64,000 nt of DNA from Polyangiaceae bacterium (GTDB taxonomy: Bacteria; Myxococcota_A; Polyangia; Polyangiales; Polyangiaceae). The DNA lies in contig JABTUA010000003.1 in NCBI GenBank assembly GCA_015075635.1, forward strand, positions 1,054,001-1,118,000. The letters run 5' to 3'. The notes beneath the pieces were generated by a model that worked only from the letters and a program-made list of their open reading frames with translations, searched no databases and had not been told where the DNA came from. The first letter of the stretch is position 1. Every line of letters begins with the position of its first letter. Positions 55,416 through 63,989 of the stretch are shown here, piece after piece. The position numbers were made by a program, and so were the translations under genes.

Positions 55416-57872
55416 ATGAGCCCTCGTATCGAGCCGGAGCTGGTCGCCCTGCGCAAACAGGCGGAGGAGTCGGCGCAGAGCCGCAAGGAACGGGTCACCA
55501 CCTGCCACCTCCTGGCGGCCATCGCGGCGCGCCCGAGCGTCGCGGCGGATCTCTTGAACGAGCGGCGCCTGAACGACGAGACGCTGCTCAAGGCGGCGCG
55601 GGCGGCGACCGACGACCAGAACGACGCGGTCCGGAGCGCCCTCCAGCGAGCTCGGGAGATCGCGGCGCGCATGGGCGGCGTCGAAGCCGGTGGGCTGCAC
55701 CTCCTGATCGCGCTGGTCAGCGATCGCCATACGGCCGCGCACCGCGCGCTGGATCAGCACGGCGTGGACCTGGGCCGGCTCCGCGCCGCGGCGATGAGCG
55801 CGGGCCTCGGGTTCGTGGGGCGACGTCGCACGGCGCCGCGCCGCGAGGTCGTCGAGGAGGAGCCGAAGGCTCGTGCCGCGGCGCGGGTGCCGAGCGGCAC
55901 CACCATCCCGATGTTTCCGCCAGCTTCCGAGAAGAAGCCGGCGCGGCAGGGCACGGCGACCTTGGTGCGCGATCCACACATGCCGAGCGAGCCGCCGCCG
56001 CCCGCGCCGGAGCCGGCGAGCGTCGAGCGCCGGGCGGCGCCGAAGAAGCGCGCGCGCCCCGCCGAAGGCGAGCGCTTCGCGCTGGATCCGCAGAAGTTCC
56101 CCACGCTGTGCGGGCTCGGCAGGAACCTGACCCTGGCCGCGGCGCGCCACGAGCTCGATCCGGTGGTCGGCAGGAGCGTCGAGATCGACCAGGCGCTGGA
56201 CGTCCTGGCCAAGCGCCACGGCAACAACCCCTGCCTGATCGGAGTGGCGGGGGTGGGCAAGACCAGCGTCGCGCGCGGCATCGCCCAGCGCATCGCCGAC
56301 GCCGACTCGGTGCTGTCCCTCGACGACCGCATCATCGTGGAGATCCCGCTGAGCGAGCTGATCGCCGGCACGGGCGTGCGCGGCGCGCTGGCGTCGCGGC
56401 TCGGGTCGCTGCGCAAAGAGGTGGCCGCCAGCGGCAACCGCGTGGTGCTGTTCTTCGACGAGCTCCACCAGCTCTTCGCCGGTGACGCCGCCGAGGAGAT
56501 CGGCGCCGAGCTCAAGCTGGCCCTCGCCAAGGGGGAGCTGCCCTGCATCGGCGCGACGACGCGGGAGGACTACGCGAAGATCATCGAGCGAGACGCGGCC
56601 CTGGCGCGGCGCTTCAGCGTGGTCGAGATCGACGAGCCGAGCCGCGAGGACGCCTACCTGGTGCTGGAGGCGCTCTCCGAGAAGCTCTCGCTCCACCATC
56701 ACGTGGGCTACGACCCCGCGGCGCTCGCGCTCACCATCGGCTGGAGCGTGCGCTACCTGCCGGGGCGGGCGCTGCCCGACAAGGCGGTGAGCATCGTCGA
56801 TCTCGCGGGCGCGCGCACGCGACGCCGGGGAGGGGAGCTGGTCACGCCGGAGGCCGTCGCCGAGGTGGTCGCCGAGCTCGCCGACATGCCGGTCGAGCGC
56901 CTGCTCGAGACCGACGCCGATCGCTTCCTGCGCCTGGAGGAGATCGTGGCCGAGCGGGTGGTCGGCCACGCCGAGGCCATCCGGCGCATCGCGCGCATCT
57001 TGCGGCGGAACGCCGCGGGCCTGGGCTCGAAGCGCCCCATCGGGACGTTCCTCCTGCTCGGACCCACCGGCGTGGGAAAGACCGAGACGGCCAAGGCCGT
57101 GGCGGAGGTGCTGTTCCACTCCGAGGGCGCGATGACGCGGCTCGACCTGTCGGAGTTCAGCGAGCCGCACTCGATCGCGCGGCTGATCGGCGCGCCGCCG
57201 GGCTACGTGGGGCACGACGCCGGCGGCTATCTGACGGAGGCCGTGCGCCGCCGCCCCTACCAGGTCGTGCTCCTGGACGAGATCGAGAAGGCCCACCCCG
57301 AGGTGCTGGTGAGCTTCCTCGCGGTGTTCGACGAGGGCCGGCTGACGGACGGGCGCGGCCGGACGGTGGACTTCACCAACACCGTGATCCTGATGACCTC
57401 GAACCTCGGTGCTAACGAGGCGGGGAGCGCGCCCAAGCGCAAGGTCGGCTTCGGCGCCGAGAGCGGGCCGGACACGAACGAGGTCGAGAAGCGGGTGACG
57501 GCGGCGGCGCGGGCCGCGCTGGCCCCGGAGCTCTACAACCGCATCGACGAGGTGCTGGTGATGAGCCCCCTCGGCCGGAGCGAGGTGCGCGAGATCGCCC
57601 GGCGCCTGCTCGAGGGCGTGAGCCGCACGCTCGAGCGCCAGCGCGGCGTGCGGCTCGAAGTCGAGGACGCGGCCATCGACTTGCTCCTCGACGCCGGCGG
57701 GTTCGAGCCGACGCTGGGCGCGCGCCCCATGAAGCGCACCATCGCCCGGCTGGTCGAGGCGCCGCTGGCCGAGCAGATCTTGCAGGGCAAGCTCGGCTCC
57801 GGCGACGTCGCGTTCCTGACGGTGGACGGCGGCGAGCTCGGCATCGACGTCTTGTCGAGCGCGGCGGAGTGA
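55416..57872 (+). CDS. ClpA/ClpC-like AAA+ unfoldase
   Basis: 818 residues. A Clp N-domain (~1-135) and a ~100-residue Pro/Arg-rich linker precede two AAA+ modules: Walker A GVAGVGKT (276-283) with Walker B FFDELHQLF (Asp348-Glu349), and GPTGVGKT (549-556) with LLDEIEKAHP (Asp621-Glu622). There is no long ClpB-type coiled-coil M-domain between them, which places it with ClpA/ClpC. A C-terminal small domain (TLGARPMKRTIARLVEAPLA) completes it. ClpA/ClpC feed substrates to ClpP; no clpP or clpS is in the window. Its 3' end is duplicated in degenerate form at 61418-61822. Confidence 0.93.
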   Translation: MSPRIEPELVALRKQAEESAQSRKERVTTCHLLAAIAARPSVAADLLNERRLNDETLLKAARAATDDQNDAVRSALQRAREIAARMGGVEAGGLHLLIALVSDRHTAAHRALDQHGVDLGRLRAAAMSAGLGFVGRRRTAPRREVVEEEPKARAAARVPSGTTIPMFPPASEKKPARQGTATLVRDPHMPSEPPPPAPEPASVERRAAPKKRARPAEGERFALDPQKFPTLCGLGRNLTLAAARHELDPVVGRSVEIDQALDVLAKRHGNNPCLIGVAGVGKTSVARGIAQRIADADSVLSLDDRIIVEIPLSELIAGTGVRGALASRLGSLRKEVAASGNRVVLFFDELHQLFAGDAAEEIGAELKLALAKGELPCIGATTREDYAKIIERDAALARRFSVVEIDEPSREDAYLVLEALSEKLSLHHHVGYDPAALALTIGWSVRYLPGRALPDKAVSIVDLAGARTRRRGGELVTPEAVAEVVAELADMPVERLLETDADRFLRLEEIVAERVVGHAEAIRRIARILRRNAAGLGSKRPIGTFLLLGPTGVGKTETAKAVAEVLFHSEGAMTRLDLSEFSEPHSIARLIGAPPGYVGHDAGGYLTEAVRRRPYQVVLLDEIEKAHPEVLVSFLAVFDEGRLTDGRGRTVDFTNTVILMTSNLGANEAGSAPKRKVGFGAESGPDTNEVEKRVTAAARAALAPELYNRIDEVLVMSPLGRSEVREIARRLLEGVSRTLERQRGVRLEVEDAAIDLLLDAGGFEPTLGARPMKRTIARLVEAPLAEQILQGKLGSGDVAFLTVDGGELGIDVLSSAAE

Positions 57873-58086
57873 GGCGCCGGCGCCTCAGCGCTCGCCTTCG
57901 ACTGGAAGTGATCTTCGGTTTGCGCCGCGCTTCGATCGTGGTCGCAGAATGAAGAAGTCCATGGAACGAGACACGTTCCGTCGAGTCTCATCGTGATCAG
58001 AGCGCCGCGCTTTCGCGTGATCGTCTCCACTGACGGGTGAGGACACATGGCCAGAAACGCTCCACAAATCAATGCAATTCTTGAGC

Positions 58087-58145
58087 ACAGAATGATGTAA
58101 TACACTGAGATTGCTTGTGTAAATCAATTCTGCTATTCATTCTGT
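58087..58145. promoter_or_regulatory. AT-rich upstream region of the HipA-like gene with 9-bp inverted repeat
   Basis: ACAGAATGA (58087-58095) and TCATTCTGT (58137-58145) form a perfect inverted repeat 41 bp apart, ending 1 bp before the GTG start at 58147. The region 58060-58145 is far more AT-rich than the surroundings and also contains repeated AATCAAT/CAATTCT units. It fits an operator for autoregulation by the DNA-binding domain of the toxin; binding is inferred. Confidence 0.5.
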
Positions 58146-58146
58146 C

Positions 58147-59508
58147 GTGCCCCGATTGGATGCCGAGGAAAAGCGCCGACAGCTCATCGGGTACCTGATG
58201 AGTAGAGGTCCAGCGAGCGCCAGAGAGCTGCTCGCGCATCTGCGCGTGAGCCAACCCGCGGTCTCACGACTGATCGCCTCCGTGAGCGACGAGATCTTGG
58301 TCGTCGGAAAGGCGCGAGCGACCCGCTACGCAGCACGTCGCCGCATCCCACGCGTCGGCGATCGCGTGGTCATCTACGAGGTGGACGAACGGGGCGGCTC
58401 TCGTGAATGCGCAGTTCTGCACGCGCAGGGCTCGACCGGCTTCTTCGTCGAAGCTCGTGTCACCGAGGTCGAGCAGGCGTTCCACGGCGACCTGCCGTAT
58501 TTTCTCGACGGCATGCGCCCCGCCGGATTCCTGGGACGCTCCGTGCCCAAGCAGCATCCCGAGCTCGAGCTTCCGGCGGACGTTCGAATGTGGTCTGCCG
58601 ACCAGTGCCTGAGCTACCTCACACGTTTCGGTTGGAACCTGTCGGGCAGCTTCATCCTCGGTGAAGAGGCGTTTCGACTCTTCCTGCGCAACACCGAGAG
58701 CCCTCCGAGCCTCGTGGCACGCTCGGACCGCGCACGAGAGTACCCACGCCTCGCCGAGGCTGCGCTTCAGGGGGGCACGCCGGGCTCGTCAGCGGTCGGC
58801 GAACAGCCGAAATTCCTCACGCAGCGCACGCCCGGGCCAGTCGACGTGCTCGTCAAGTTCTCGCCCCGGATCACCGATGCCACGACGCGGCGCAGCGCAG
58901 ATCTCCTCGTATGCGAGCACATCGCCCACGAAGTGCTCCGCGACCACGGCCAGGGCGCAGCGAGCTCCGAGCTCGTCGTTGCCGACGGCCGCATGTTTCT
59001 GGAGGTCGAACGCTTCGACAGGCTGCCAGGCGGCGGACGGCGCGGCCTGATCTCGTTTCTGGCGCTCGACGCCCAGCTCCTGGGGCGCTTGCAGAGCTGG
59101 AGCGACAGCGCGCACGCCCTCCACGCGCGGGGGCTCATCGACGCGAGCATTCGCGATTCCATCCGTTGGCTCGAGCTCTTCGGCGGCCTCATCGCCAACA
59201 CCGACATGCACCTCGGCAACCTGAGCCTCTTCATGCGGGGCACACGCGTCACCGCACTCGCTCCAGCCTACGACATGCTCCCCATGCGCTACGCGCCGCG
59301 CGACGGCCACGGAACGGACATGGCCTTCGAGCCACCGCTGCCGAGCCCGGCTGACGCTCCACTCTTCCCCGGGGCGCGGCGCGCCGCATTCGACCTGTGG
59401 CAACGCATCGCAAGCCACGAGTCCATCTCGCCCGAGCTCCAGGGCGTTGGCCGGGCCAATGCGGAGAAGCTTGATAAGATGGAGGGCATCGAGCGCCGGC
59501 TGCCCTAG
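58147..59508 (+). CDS. HipA-like (YjjJ-type) Ser/Thr kinase toxin with N-terminal winged-helix domain
   Basis: 453 residues from GTG 58147. Residues ~1-65 are a winged helix (LLAHLRVSQPAVSRLIASVS as recognition region). The HipA-type kinase core follows: GEQPKFL (218-224), catalytic NTDMHLGNLSLF with Asp353, His355, Asn358, and YDML with Asp376; all catalytic elements are present. In E. coli YjjJ has the same layout with the HTH fused to HipA, so no separate HipB is needed; HipA phosphorylates glutamyl-tRNA synthetase, but the target here is unknown. No adjacent antitoxin was found. It is the intact gene of the island. Confidence 0.9.
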   Translation: MPRLDAEEKRRQLIGYLMSRGPASARELLAHLRVSQPAVSRLIASVSDEILVVGKARATRYAARRRIPRVGDRVVIYEVDERGGSRECAVLHAQGSTGFFVEARVTEVEQAFHGDLPYFLDGMRPAGFLGRSVPKQHPELELPADVRMWSADQCLSYLTRFGWNLSGSFILGEEAFRLFLRNTESPPSLVARSDRAREYPRLAEAALQGGTPGSSAVGEQPKFLTQRTPGPVDVLVKFSPRITDATTRRSADLLVCEHIAHEVLRDHGQGAASSELVVADGRMFLEVERFDRLPGGGRRGLISFLALDAQLLGRLQSWSDSAHALHARGLIDASIRDSIRWLELFGGLIANTDMHLGNLSLFMRGTRVTALAPAYDMLPMRYAPRDGHGTDMAFEPPLPSPADAPLFPGARRAAFDLWQRIASHESISPELQGVGRANAEKLDKMEGIERRLP

Positions 59509-59555
59509 CTCCTTCGTCTCTCGACTCCGGTCCAGCGCGGCAGGCCCCGACGACC

Positions 59556-59770
59556 TCACTTCGGTGCGGGACGCGCGTGCGTCTCCGCCGGAATCGTGAA
59601 GTGAAAGGTGCTCCCTTCGCCCACGGTGTGCCCGCTCCAGACGGACCACGACCTGGCCGCCGTGCGGGCAGAACTCGAGCGCGTTGCTCAGCAGATTGGT
59701 GAGAACCTGGGCCAGGGCTTCCCGTTGCTTTGGCTCCAGCTTGGCATGCTCCGCCAGAGTCTGCTTCTGG
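59556..59770 (-). pseudogene. Histidine-kinase remnant with internal deletion
   Basis: One minus-strand frame reads EALAQVLTNLLSNALEFCPH followed by GGQVVVRL, the N-box of a HATPase domain. The G2-box end (GHTVGEGSTFHFTIPAE, stop at 59556) follows ~9 bp later in another frame. The sequence between the two boxes (G1-box and ATP lid, normally 50+ residues) is missing, so the gene is dead. It sits between the HipA gene and the IS91 remnant. Confidence 0.7.
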
Positions 59771-59849
59771 CGCGGGCCGCCTTCGGCGCCATCACCAGGC
59801 AAGCGACGGACACTGTCAGGGACAGAAAGAGGAGCGCCCGTCGCGCCGC

Positions 59850-60320
59850 AGCCCTTTCGCTCCTCGAGCGGCGCGGCGTCATCGAGCGCGGTCCCGACCC
59901 GCGCCTCGCCGACGATGGCTTCGCCGAGCGCGAGCCGGAGCTCGCCGCCCTCGCCACCGCCGCCGTCACCGGCAACCCACCCGCGGGGCCCGAGCACCGC
60001 CAGCGTCCCCCCATCGCGTTGCCCGAGCACGGCGAGCGCTCCGTCTCCGGCCTCTCCGCCCGCGAGGACGGCTTCTCCGTGCACGCCGCCACCACCGCTC
60101 CCGCCGGCGACGCCCGCGCTCGCGAGACGCTCCGCGCCCCTTCGGGCATCGTGAAGCGCGTCAAGTACGTCCTGTGCCCGCCGCTCGCCCAGGACCGTGT
60201 GCGCCGGCTCGGCAGCGGGCTCGTCCGCATCCTGCTGAAACGTGCGTTCTCCGACGGCACCACGGCCATCGACCTCGACCCGCTCTCCCTGCTCTGTCGG
60301 CTCGCAGCCTCGGTCCCACG
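59850..60320 (+). mobile_element. IS91-family transposase remnant (C-terminal half)
   Basis: An open plus-strand frame reads ALSLLERRGVIERGPDPRLA, then DGFSVHAATTAPAGDARARE, and VLCPPLAQDRVRRL followed by RAFSDGTTAIDLDPLSLLCR. The order (LLxRRGxI, then GFxLHA, a cRYxLRPPLAxDR-type block, a WxDGTT-type block) is that of the Y2-transposase C-terminus of IS91/ISCR elements. The N-terminal zinc region and the catalytic Tyr pair are missing and no element ends were found. It shows rolling-circle transposon material in the island. Confidence 0.6.
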
Positions 60321-60509
60321 AGTTGCGCATGATGGATCGCACGCTATCGCGACGGAGCTCGCTGCCTGCTCCGCGCGGGAACAAATCAACTTCCTCGAAC
60401 GAGAATTTCGGGCGGAGTTCAGGCGCACCTGCGCGGCCGGGTGCGCGAGCGGGTACGGTGTCGACGTCGTGTGCTGCCAAGGGAAGTGCGACGCGTCGCG
60501 CGTCCTACC

Positions 60510-60935
60510 TCACGAGCTCGTCACGAGATCGGGCAACTCGTTGCCCGCGATGTCCTCGCCCGCTGCATGCTTCCGGAGCACATCCCCGATCTGCTCCAGC
60601 GCGGCGCAGAGCCCGGCAAGCGGCTCCCCGATCGAGAAGCCACGGTCAATCTCGGCGGTCACGCTCTTCCAGAACTCTGGCGTGGTCGCGCCTCCAATCC
60701 CCGAGCCCGCGTGCACGGCGGAACGACCTTCGTCGAACGAAACGTAGAGCAGCACGGCGGTGTCTTCTCGTGTGCGGTGCATGCCGAACGACTCGAACAA
60801 TTGGTCTGCGCGGTCACTCGCTGTCGTGCCCTGCGGGGAGGTGCGTTCGACGTGCACGCGCACCTCCCCGCGATGTCCCTTCTCTGCCGCTGCGATTGCG
60901 TCGTTGAGCTCCTGTCGAGCGACCTGATCGAACAT
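60510..60935 (-). CDS. TPM-domain protein
   Basis: 141 residues from ATG 60935 without signal or membrane helix. It has the TPM (TLP18.3/Psb32/MOLO-1) domain: GEVRVHVERTSPQGTTASDR, LFESFGMHRTREDTAVLLYV, AVHAGSGIGGATTPEFWKSV and IGEPLAGLCAALEQIGDVL. The family occurs in exported and membrane proteins linked to protein quality control or phosphatase-like activity; here the usual signal and C-terminal helix are absent, so it is probably cytoplasmic or a reduced form. It is intact, unlike its neighbours in the island. ~175 bp between this and the IS91 remnant (60321-60509) show nothing recognisable. Confidence 0.75.
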   Translation of the reverse strand: MFDQVARQELNDAIAAAEKGHRGEVRVHVERTSPQGTTASDRADQLFESFGMHRTREDTAVLLYVSFDEGRSAVHAGSGIGGATTPEFWKSVTAEIDRGFSIGEPLAGLCAALEQIGDVLRKHAAGEDIAGNELPDLVTSS

Positions 60936-61196
60936 GCTTCTGCCTCGCGAACGCTGGTTGCCCCGGGACAGAGTAGTCGAGATGGGCCCGCGGCGCAGCG
61001 ATTGGACGCCGTGGGACGTCAGCGTATGATGACGTTCGGCTCGCCTGGAAGGGGCGACTCTGTGCGAGCGATCGCTGGACAGAGACGGTCGGCTGACTCC
61101 AACGTCACAGGGGGGCTTGCACATGGACCTCCGTTCTCGCGTGATCTCGTCGGCTGCTGGTTCTTCGGCCGCTGCGAGACCATGCGGCTGGTGGAG

Positions 61197-61376
61197 CAGG
61201 CACGTCGCGCGCCTCGTTTCGGCATGAGGGCCTGGCCACGGCGAGCGATCCTCGTTCACCGCAGGCTCGCCGCGGTGCGGCGGGAGCGCGAGGTGCTCCG
61301 GGAATACGCGGGCGAAGACGAAGCCGAGCTCTTCGCGGTGGCGGTGGAGACCTTCTTTGGCTCGGCTGCGCGCGAG
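61197..61376 (+). pseudogene. Remnant of an M90-family (MtfA-like) zinc peptidase gene
   Basis: One frame reads EVLREYAGEDEAELFAVAVE followed by TFFGSAARE. In MtfA/M90 peptidases the segment with D/E-Y-A-x-x-x-x-A-E-F/L-F-A-V-A-x-E-x-F-F carries the third zinc ligand, so the match is distinctive. The HExxH part is absent and the frame runs directly into the duplicated clp piece at 61418. 60936-61196 shows no gene. Confidence 0.5.
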
Positions 61377-61417
61377 CCTTGCCGTTCAGGTGTTTCACCG
61401 CGGCCGAGCTGCGCTCC

Positions 61418-61822
61418 CAACACCGTGATCCTGATGACCTAGAACCTCGGTGCGGGCGAGGCGGGGAGCGCGCCCAAGCGCAAGGTCGGCTTCGGCGCCG
61501 AGAGCGCGCCGGACACGAACGAGGGCGAGAAGCGGGTGACGGCGGCGGCGCGGGCCACGTTGGCGCCGGAGTTCTACAACCGCATCGACGAGGTGCTGGT
61601 GATGAGCCCCCCAAGGCGTCGTCGACGAACATGGGCGGATCCGCGGCCGGCAGGGGACGAAGGCGGCGACCTCCTCGCCACCCACGGTGGTTCGCCCGTA
61701 GCGTCCGGCACGCCGCTGGCCGAGCAGATCTTGCAGGGCAAGCTGGGATCCGGCGACGTCGCGTTTCTGACTGTGGACGGCGGCGAGCTCGGCATCGACG
61801 TCTTGTCGAGTGCGGTGGAGTG
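61418..61822 (+). pseudogene. Degenerate second copy of the clp-like gene 3' end
   Basis: Block 1 (61418-61611) repeats 57377-57570 at nearly the same sequence, with a Ser codon TCG turned into TAG at 61440-61442. Block 2 (61711-61822) repeats the last 112 bp of the clp gene (LAEQILQGKLGSGDVAF region). In the clp gene 189 bp lie between the blocks; here they are replaced by 99 unrelated bases (61612-61710). The VWA gene follows after 64 bp. Confidence 0.85.
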
Positions 61823-61886
61823 CCTCCGGCCGGGAAGCTCTCGACAGCGCGCGAGTCGTGTCTGCTATCCTCGGCGACCGAGGTCG

Positions 61887-63989
61887 ATGGCTGCGCTCCG
61901 CATCTTGCTCTCGGCAGCCTTCCTGGTCGCGCTGGGCGCAGCGCCGGCGCGGGCGGCACCGCCGACACGGCTGAACGTAGTCGTGGTGCTCGACGTGTCG
62001 CTCAGCATGCGCGACAACGACCCCGACTACCTGGCCCGGCTCGCCGCCCGCTTGCTCTCGGATCTGACCGACGCGCGCGACAAGGTGACGCTGGTCAGCT
62101 TCGGCAGTGGAGCCAAGAAGATCCTGAGCGCCGGCGGCGACGCGCACGACGCGCTCCAGAAGGCCCTCGACGGCGTGGTGCCCGCGGACAAGTGTACCGA
62201 CTACGCCAGCGGCCTGGGCGCTGCGGCGGCGGAGCTGTCGGGTCCGCAGCCGGCGGGCGAGCGGCGCCTGGTCGTGTTCCTCACCGACGGTGAGTACCAC
62301 CCCGCGAAGGATCCCGCCGAAGGCTGCACCCCGGCCACGCGCTTCGAGAACCCGAAGCTCGCCGACGAGGACCGAGCTCGCTTCGAGAAGGGCGTCCTCG
62401 ACGCGGCATCGCGGCTCTCGGCGGCGCACGCCAAGGTCTTCGTGGTCGGGCTCGGCGGCGCCTTCGACAAGGCGAAGCGCTCGCGCGCGCTGCTCGACGA
62501 GGTGGCCAAGCGCACCGGCGGGCGCTTCCTCGCCGCCACCAGCGCCGATCGCGTGCCCGAGCTCTTCACCGACGTGTTCGCGACGCTGGTCGGCGCCCCG
62601 GTGTTCAAGCCGGCGCCGGCCGGCGTCGTCAGCATCGACGTCCCGCCCGACGCCGAGCAGCTCCACCTGGTGGCGCGCGTGGACGATCCGAGCGGCGGCG
62701 TCGAGGTCACTCGGGGCGGCACGAAGCTGCCGTTCGGCAAGCCGGCGAATCAGGTCTCGGGCCCGACGCTGCGCCTCGAGCGCGGCAAGCGACCGCGCGG
62801 CTACGCCGTGGTCTGGCTCGGCAAGCCCGATCCGGGGGTGATCGAGCTGCGGCCGACGTCGAGCAAGGGCCCGCTCGCCGTCTGGGCCATCGCCGACGTG
62901 GGCACCTCGCTCCGCATCGAGAAGCTCCCCGCCGTCGTGCCGGAGACGGCGTCGCTCTCGGGGCTGGTCGCGCTGCGCAGCGGGCAAGGCAAGCCGGTGG
63001 CGCGCGATCCGAGCTACCTCGGCAAGGTGACGTTCCACGTCGAGCTCGCCGGCTCGCCGCCCCGCGCGCTGCCTGCCGCTGGTCGCGAAACGGCCGCCTT
63101 CGACTTCGGCAAGCTGGCGCCGCGCGCCGCGCCCTACGTGCTCTCGGCGCGCGCCGAGCACGAAGAGGGCTTCTTGCAGGTCGAGCCGGTGAAGCTCGAG
63201 GTGCGCGTCATCCACCAGATCCCGCTCGCCGTGGAGCTGACGCCGCTCGCCTTCGACACCATGGCCGAGCCCGGCGTGGTCGCGCGCGTCACGGCGCGGG
63301 TCGTCGCTCCCGCCAAGCTGCCCGCGGACGTCCGGCTCGACCTGGTGCTGCCGGAGGACGCCCGCAAGGATCTTCGGGTCGAGCCGCCGACGCTCGCCTT
63401 CGGGCCCGAGCGGCGCGAGCAGGTGCTGAGCTTCAGCTTCGCGGAGCCCGAGAGCTTGCGCGGCACCGATCGCCGCTATCGCGGCGAGCTCGCCGCCGTC
63501 GTCTCCGCCGAGCAGCAAGGGCTGGTCAGCGCCGGCGTGCGCTGGACCGCACCCGTGGACGGCACGCTGCGCGCGTGGACGCTCGGGCGCTGGCTTCGCG
63601 AGTACCGCTGGCAGCTCGGGCTCGGCCTCGGCGTGCTGTGGCTCTTGCTCTGGCTCTTGGGCCGCGCGCTCGCCGCGAAGTTCCCGCCCAAGGCGCGCAT
63701 CCACCACATGGAGGTGGGCGAGCCGTTCGAGAGCGACTCGCTGATCAAGCGCCACGCCCGGCGGGGCGCCTACCGCAGCGCGCGCTTCCGCTTCCCGCTC
63801 GGCAAGAAGGCCAAGCCCCTGGTGTCCTTCGTGGCCACCGGCTCGGGCTTCGAGGTGCGCCCCGAGGGCGCAGCCGTCACCGAGCTGGGCATCGAGCCCG
63901 CGACCGAGAAGCGGCAGCCCTTCCGCGGCAGCTGGGAGCAGCGCTATCGACTCGGAGATCGCTACGAGGTCTGGCTGACCCGTTCTTGA
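61887..63989 (+). CDS. VWA-domain protein with signal peptide and C-terminal membrane helix
   Basis: 700 residues. Signal MAALRILLSAAFLVALGAAPARA. The VWA domain (~28-240) has the MIDAS motif VVVVLDVSLSM (Asp36, Ser38, Ser40) and FLTDGEYHP, so metal-dependent ligand binding is likely. A long beta-rich region (~250-565) follows, then one helix near ~575-595 (WQLGLGLGVLWLLLWLLGRA) and a ~105-residue cytoplasmic tail with a SYELLAR-like FHA-ish strand set (FPLGKKAKPLVSFVATGSGF). Function unknown; in this class the VWA part is outside. It was probably next to the clp-like gene before the island entered. Confidence 0.9.
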   Translation: MAALRILLSAAFLVALGAAPARAAPPTRLNVVVVLDVSLSMRDNDPDYLARLAARLLSDLTDARDKVTLVSFGSGAKKILSAGGDAHDALQKALDGVVPADKCTDYASGLGAAAAELSGPQPAGERRLVVFLTDGEYHPAKDPAEGCTPATRFENPKLADEDRARFEKGVLDAASRLSAAHAKVFVVGLGGAFDKAKRSRALLDEVAKRTGGRFLAATSADRVPELFTDVFATLVGAPVFKPAPAGVVSIDVPPDAEQLHLVARVDDPSGGVEVTRGGTKLPFGKPANQVSGPTLRLERGKRPRGYAVVWLGKPDPGVIELRPTSSKGPLAVWAIADVGTSLRIEKLPAVVPETASLSGLVALRSGQGKPVARDPSYLGKVTFHVELAGSPPRALPAAGRETAAFDFGKLAPRAAPYVLSARAEHEEGFLQVEPVKLEVRVIHQIPLAVELTPLAFDTMAEPGVVARVTARVVAPAKLPADVRLDLVLPEDARKDLRVEPPTLAFGPERREQVLSFSFAEPESLRGTDRRYRGELAAVVSAEQQGLVSAGVRWTAPVDGTLRAWTLGRWLREYRWQLGLGLGVLWLLLWLLGRALAAKFPPKARIHHMEVGEPFESDSLIKRHARRGAYRSARFRFPLGKKAKPLVSFVATGSGFEVRPEGAAVTELGIEPATEKRQPFRGSWEQRYRLGDRYEVWLTRS

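Larger units (their letters stand above)
57873..61822. mobile_element. Genomic island between clp-like and VWA genes, bounded by a degenerate clp 3' repeat
   Basis: Starts at the Clp stop and ends with 61418-61611 and 61711-61822, which match 57377-57570 and 57760-57871. Inside are an AT-rich stretch, a HipA-like gene, an IS91-type transposase remnant, histidine-kinase and M90-peptidase remnants and one intact small gene. No tRNA, integrase or clean terminal repeats were seen, so boundaries beyond the clp repeat are inferred. Confidence 0.6.

Noticed and set aside
55323..57296. Upstream extension of the cyclase frame through the Clp gene
   Set aside because: The cyclase has a GTG with a good Shine-Dalgarno at 55322, and the extension is antisense to Clp motifs.
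57885..58127. Minus-strand open frame of ~80 codons in the AT-rich region before the HipA-like gene
   Set aside because: Residue composition and codon use are not coding-like and no HipB-like helix-turn-helix is present.
59608..60747. Single plus-strand gene of ~380 codons through the island
   Set aside because: It joins antisense histidine-kinase sequence, the IS91-type remnant and unrelated DNA; only the transposase part is meaningful.
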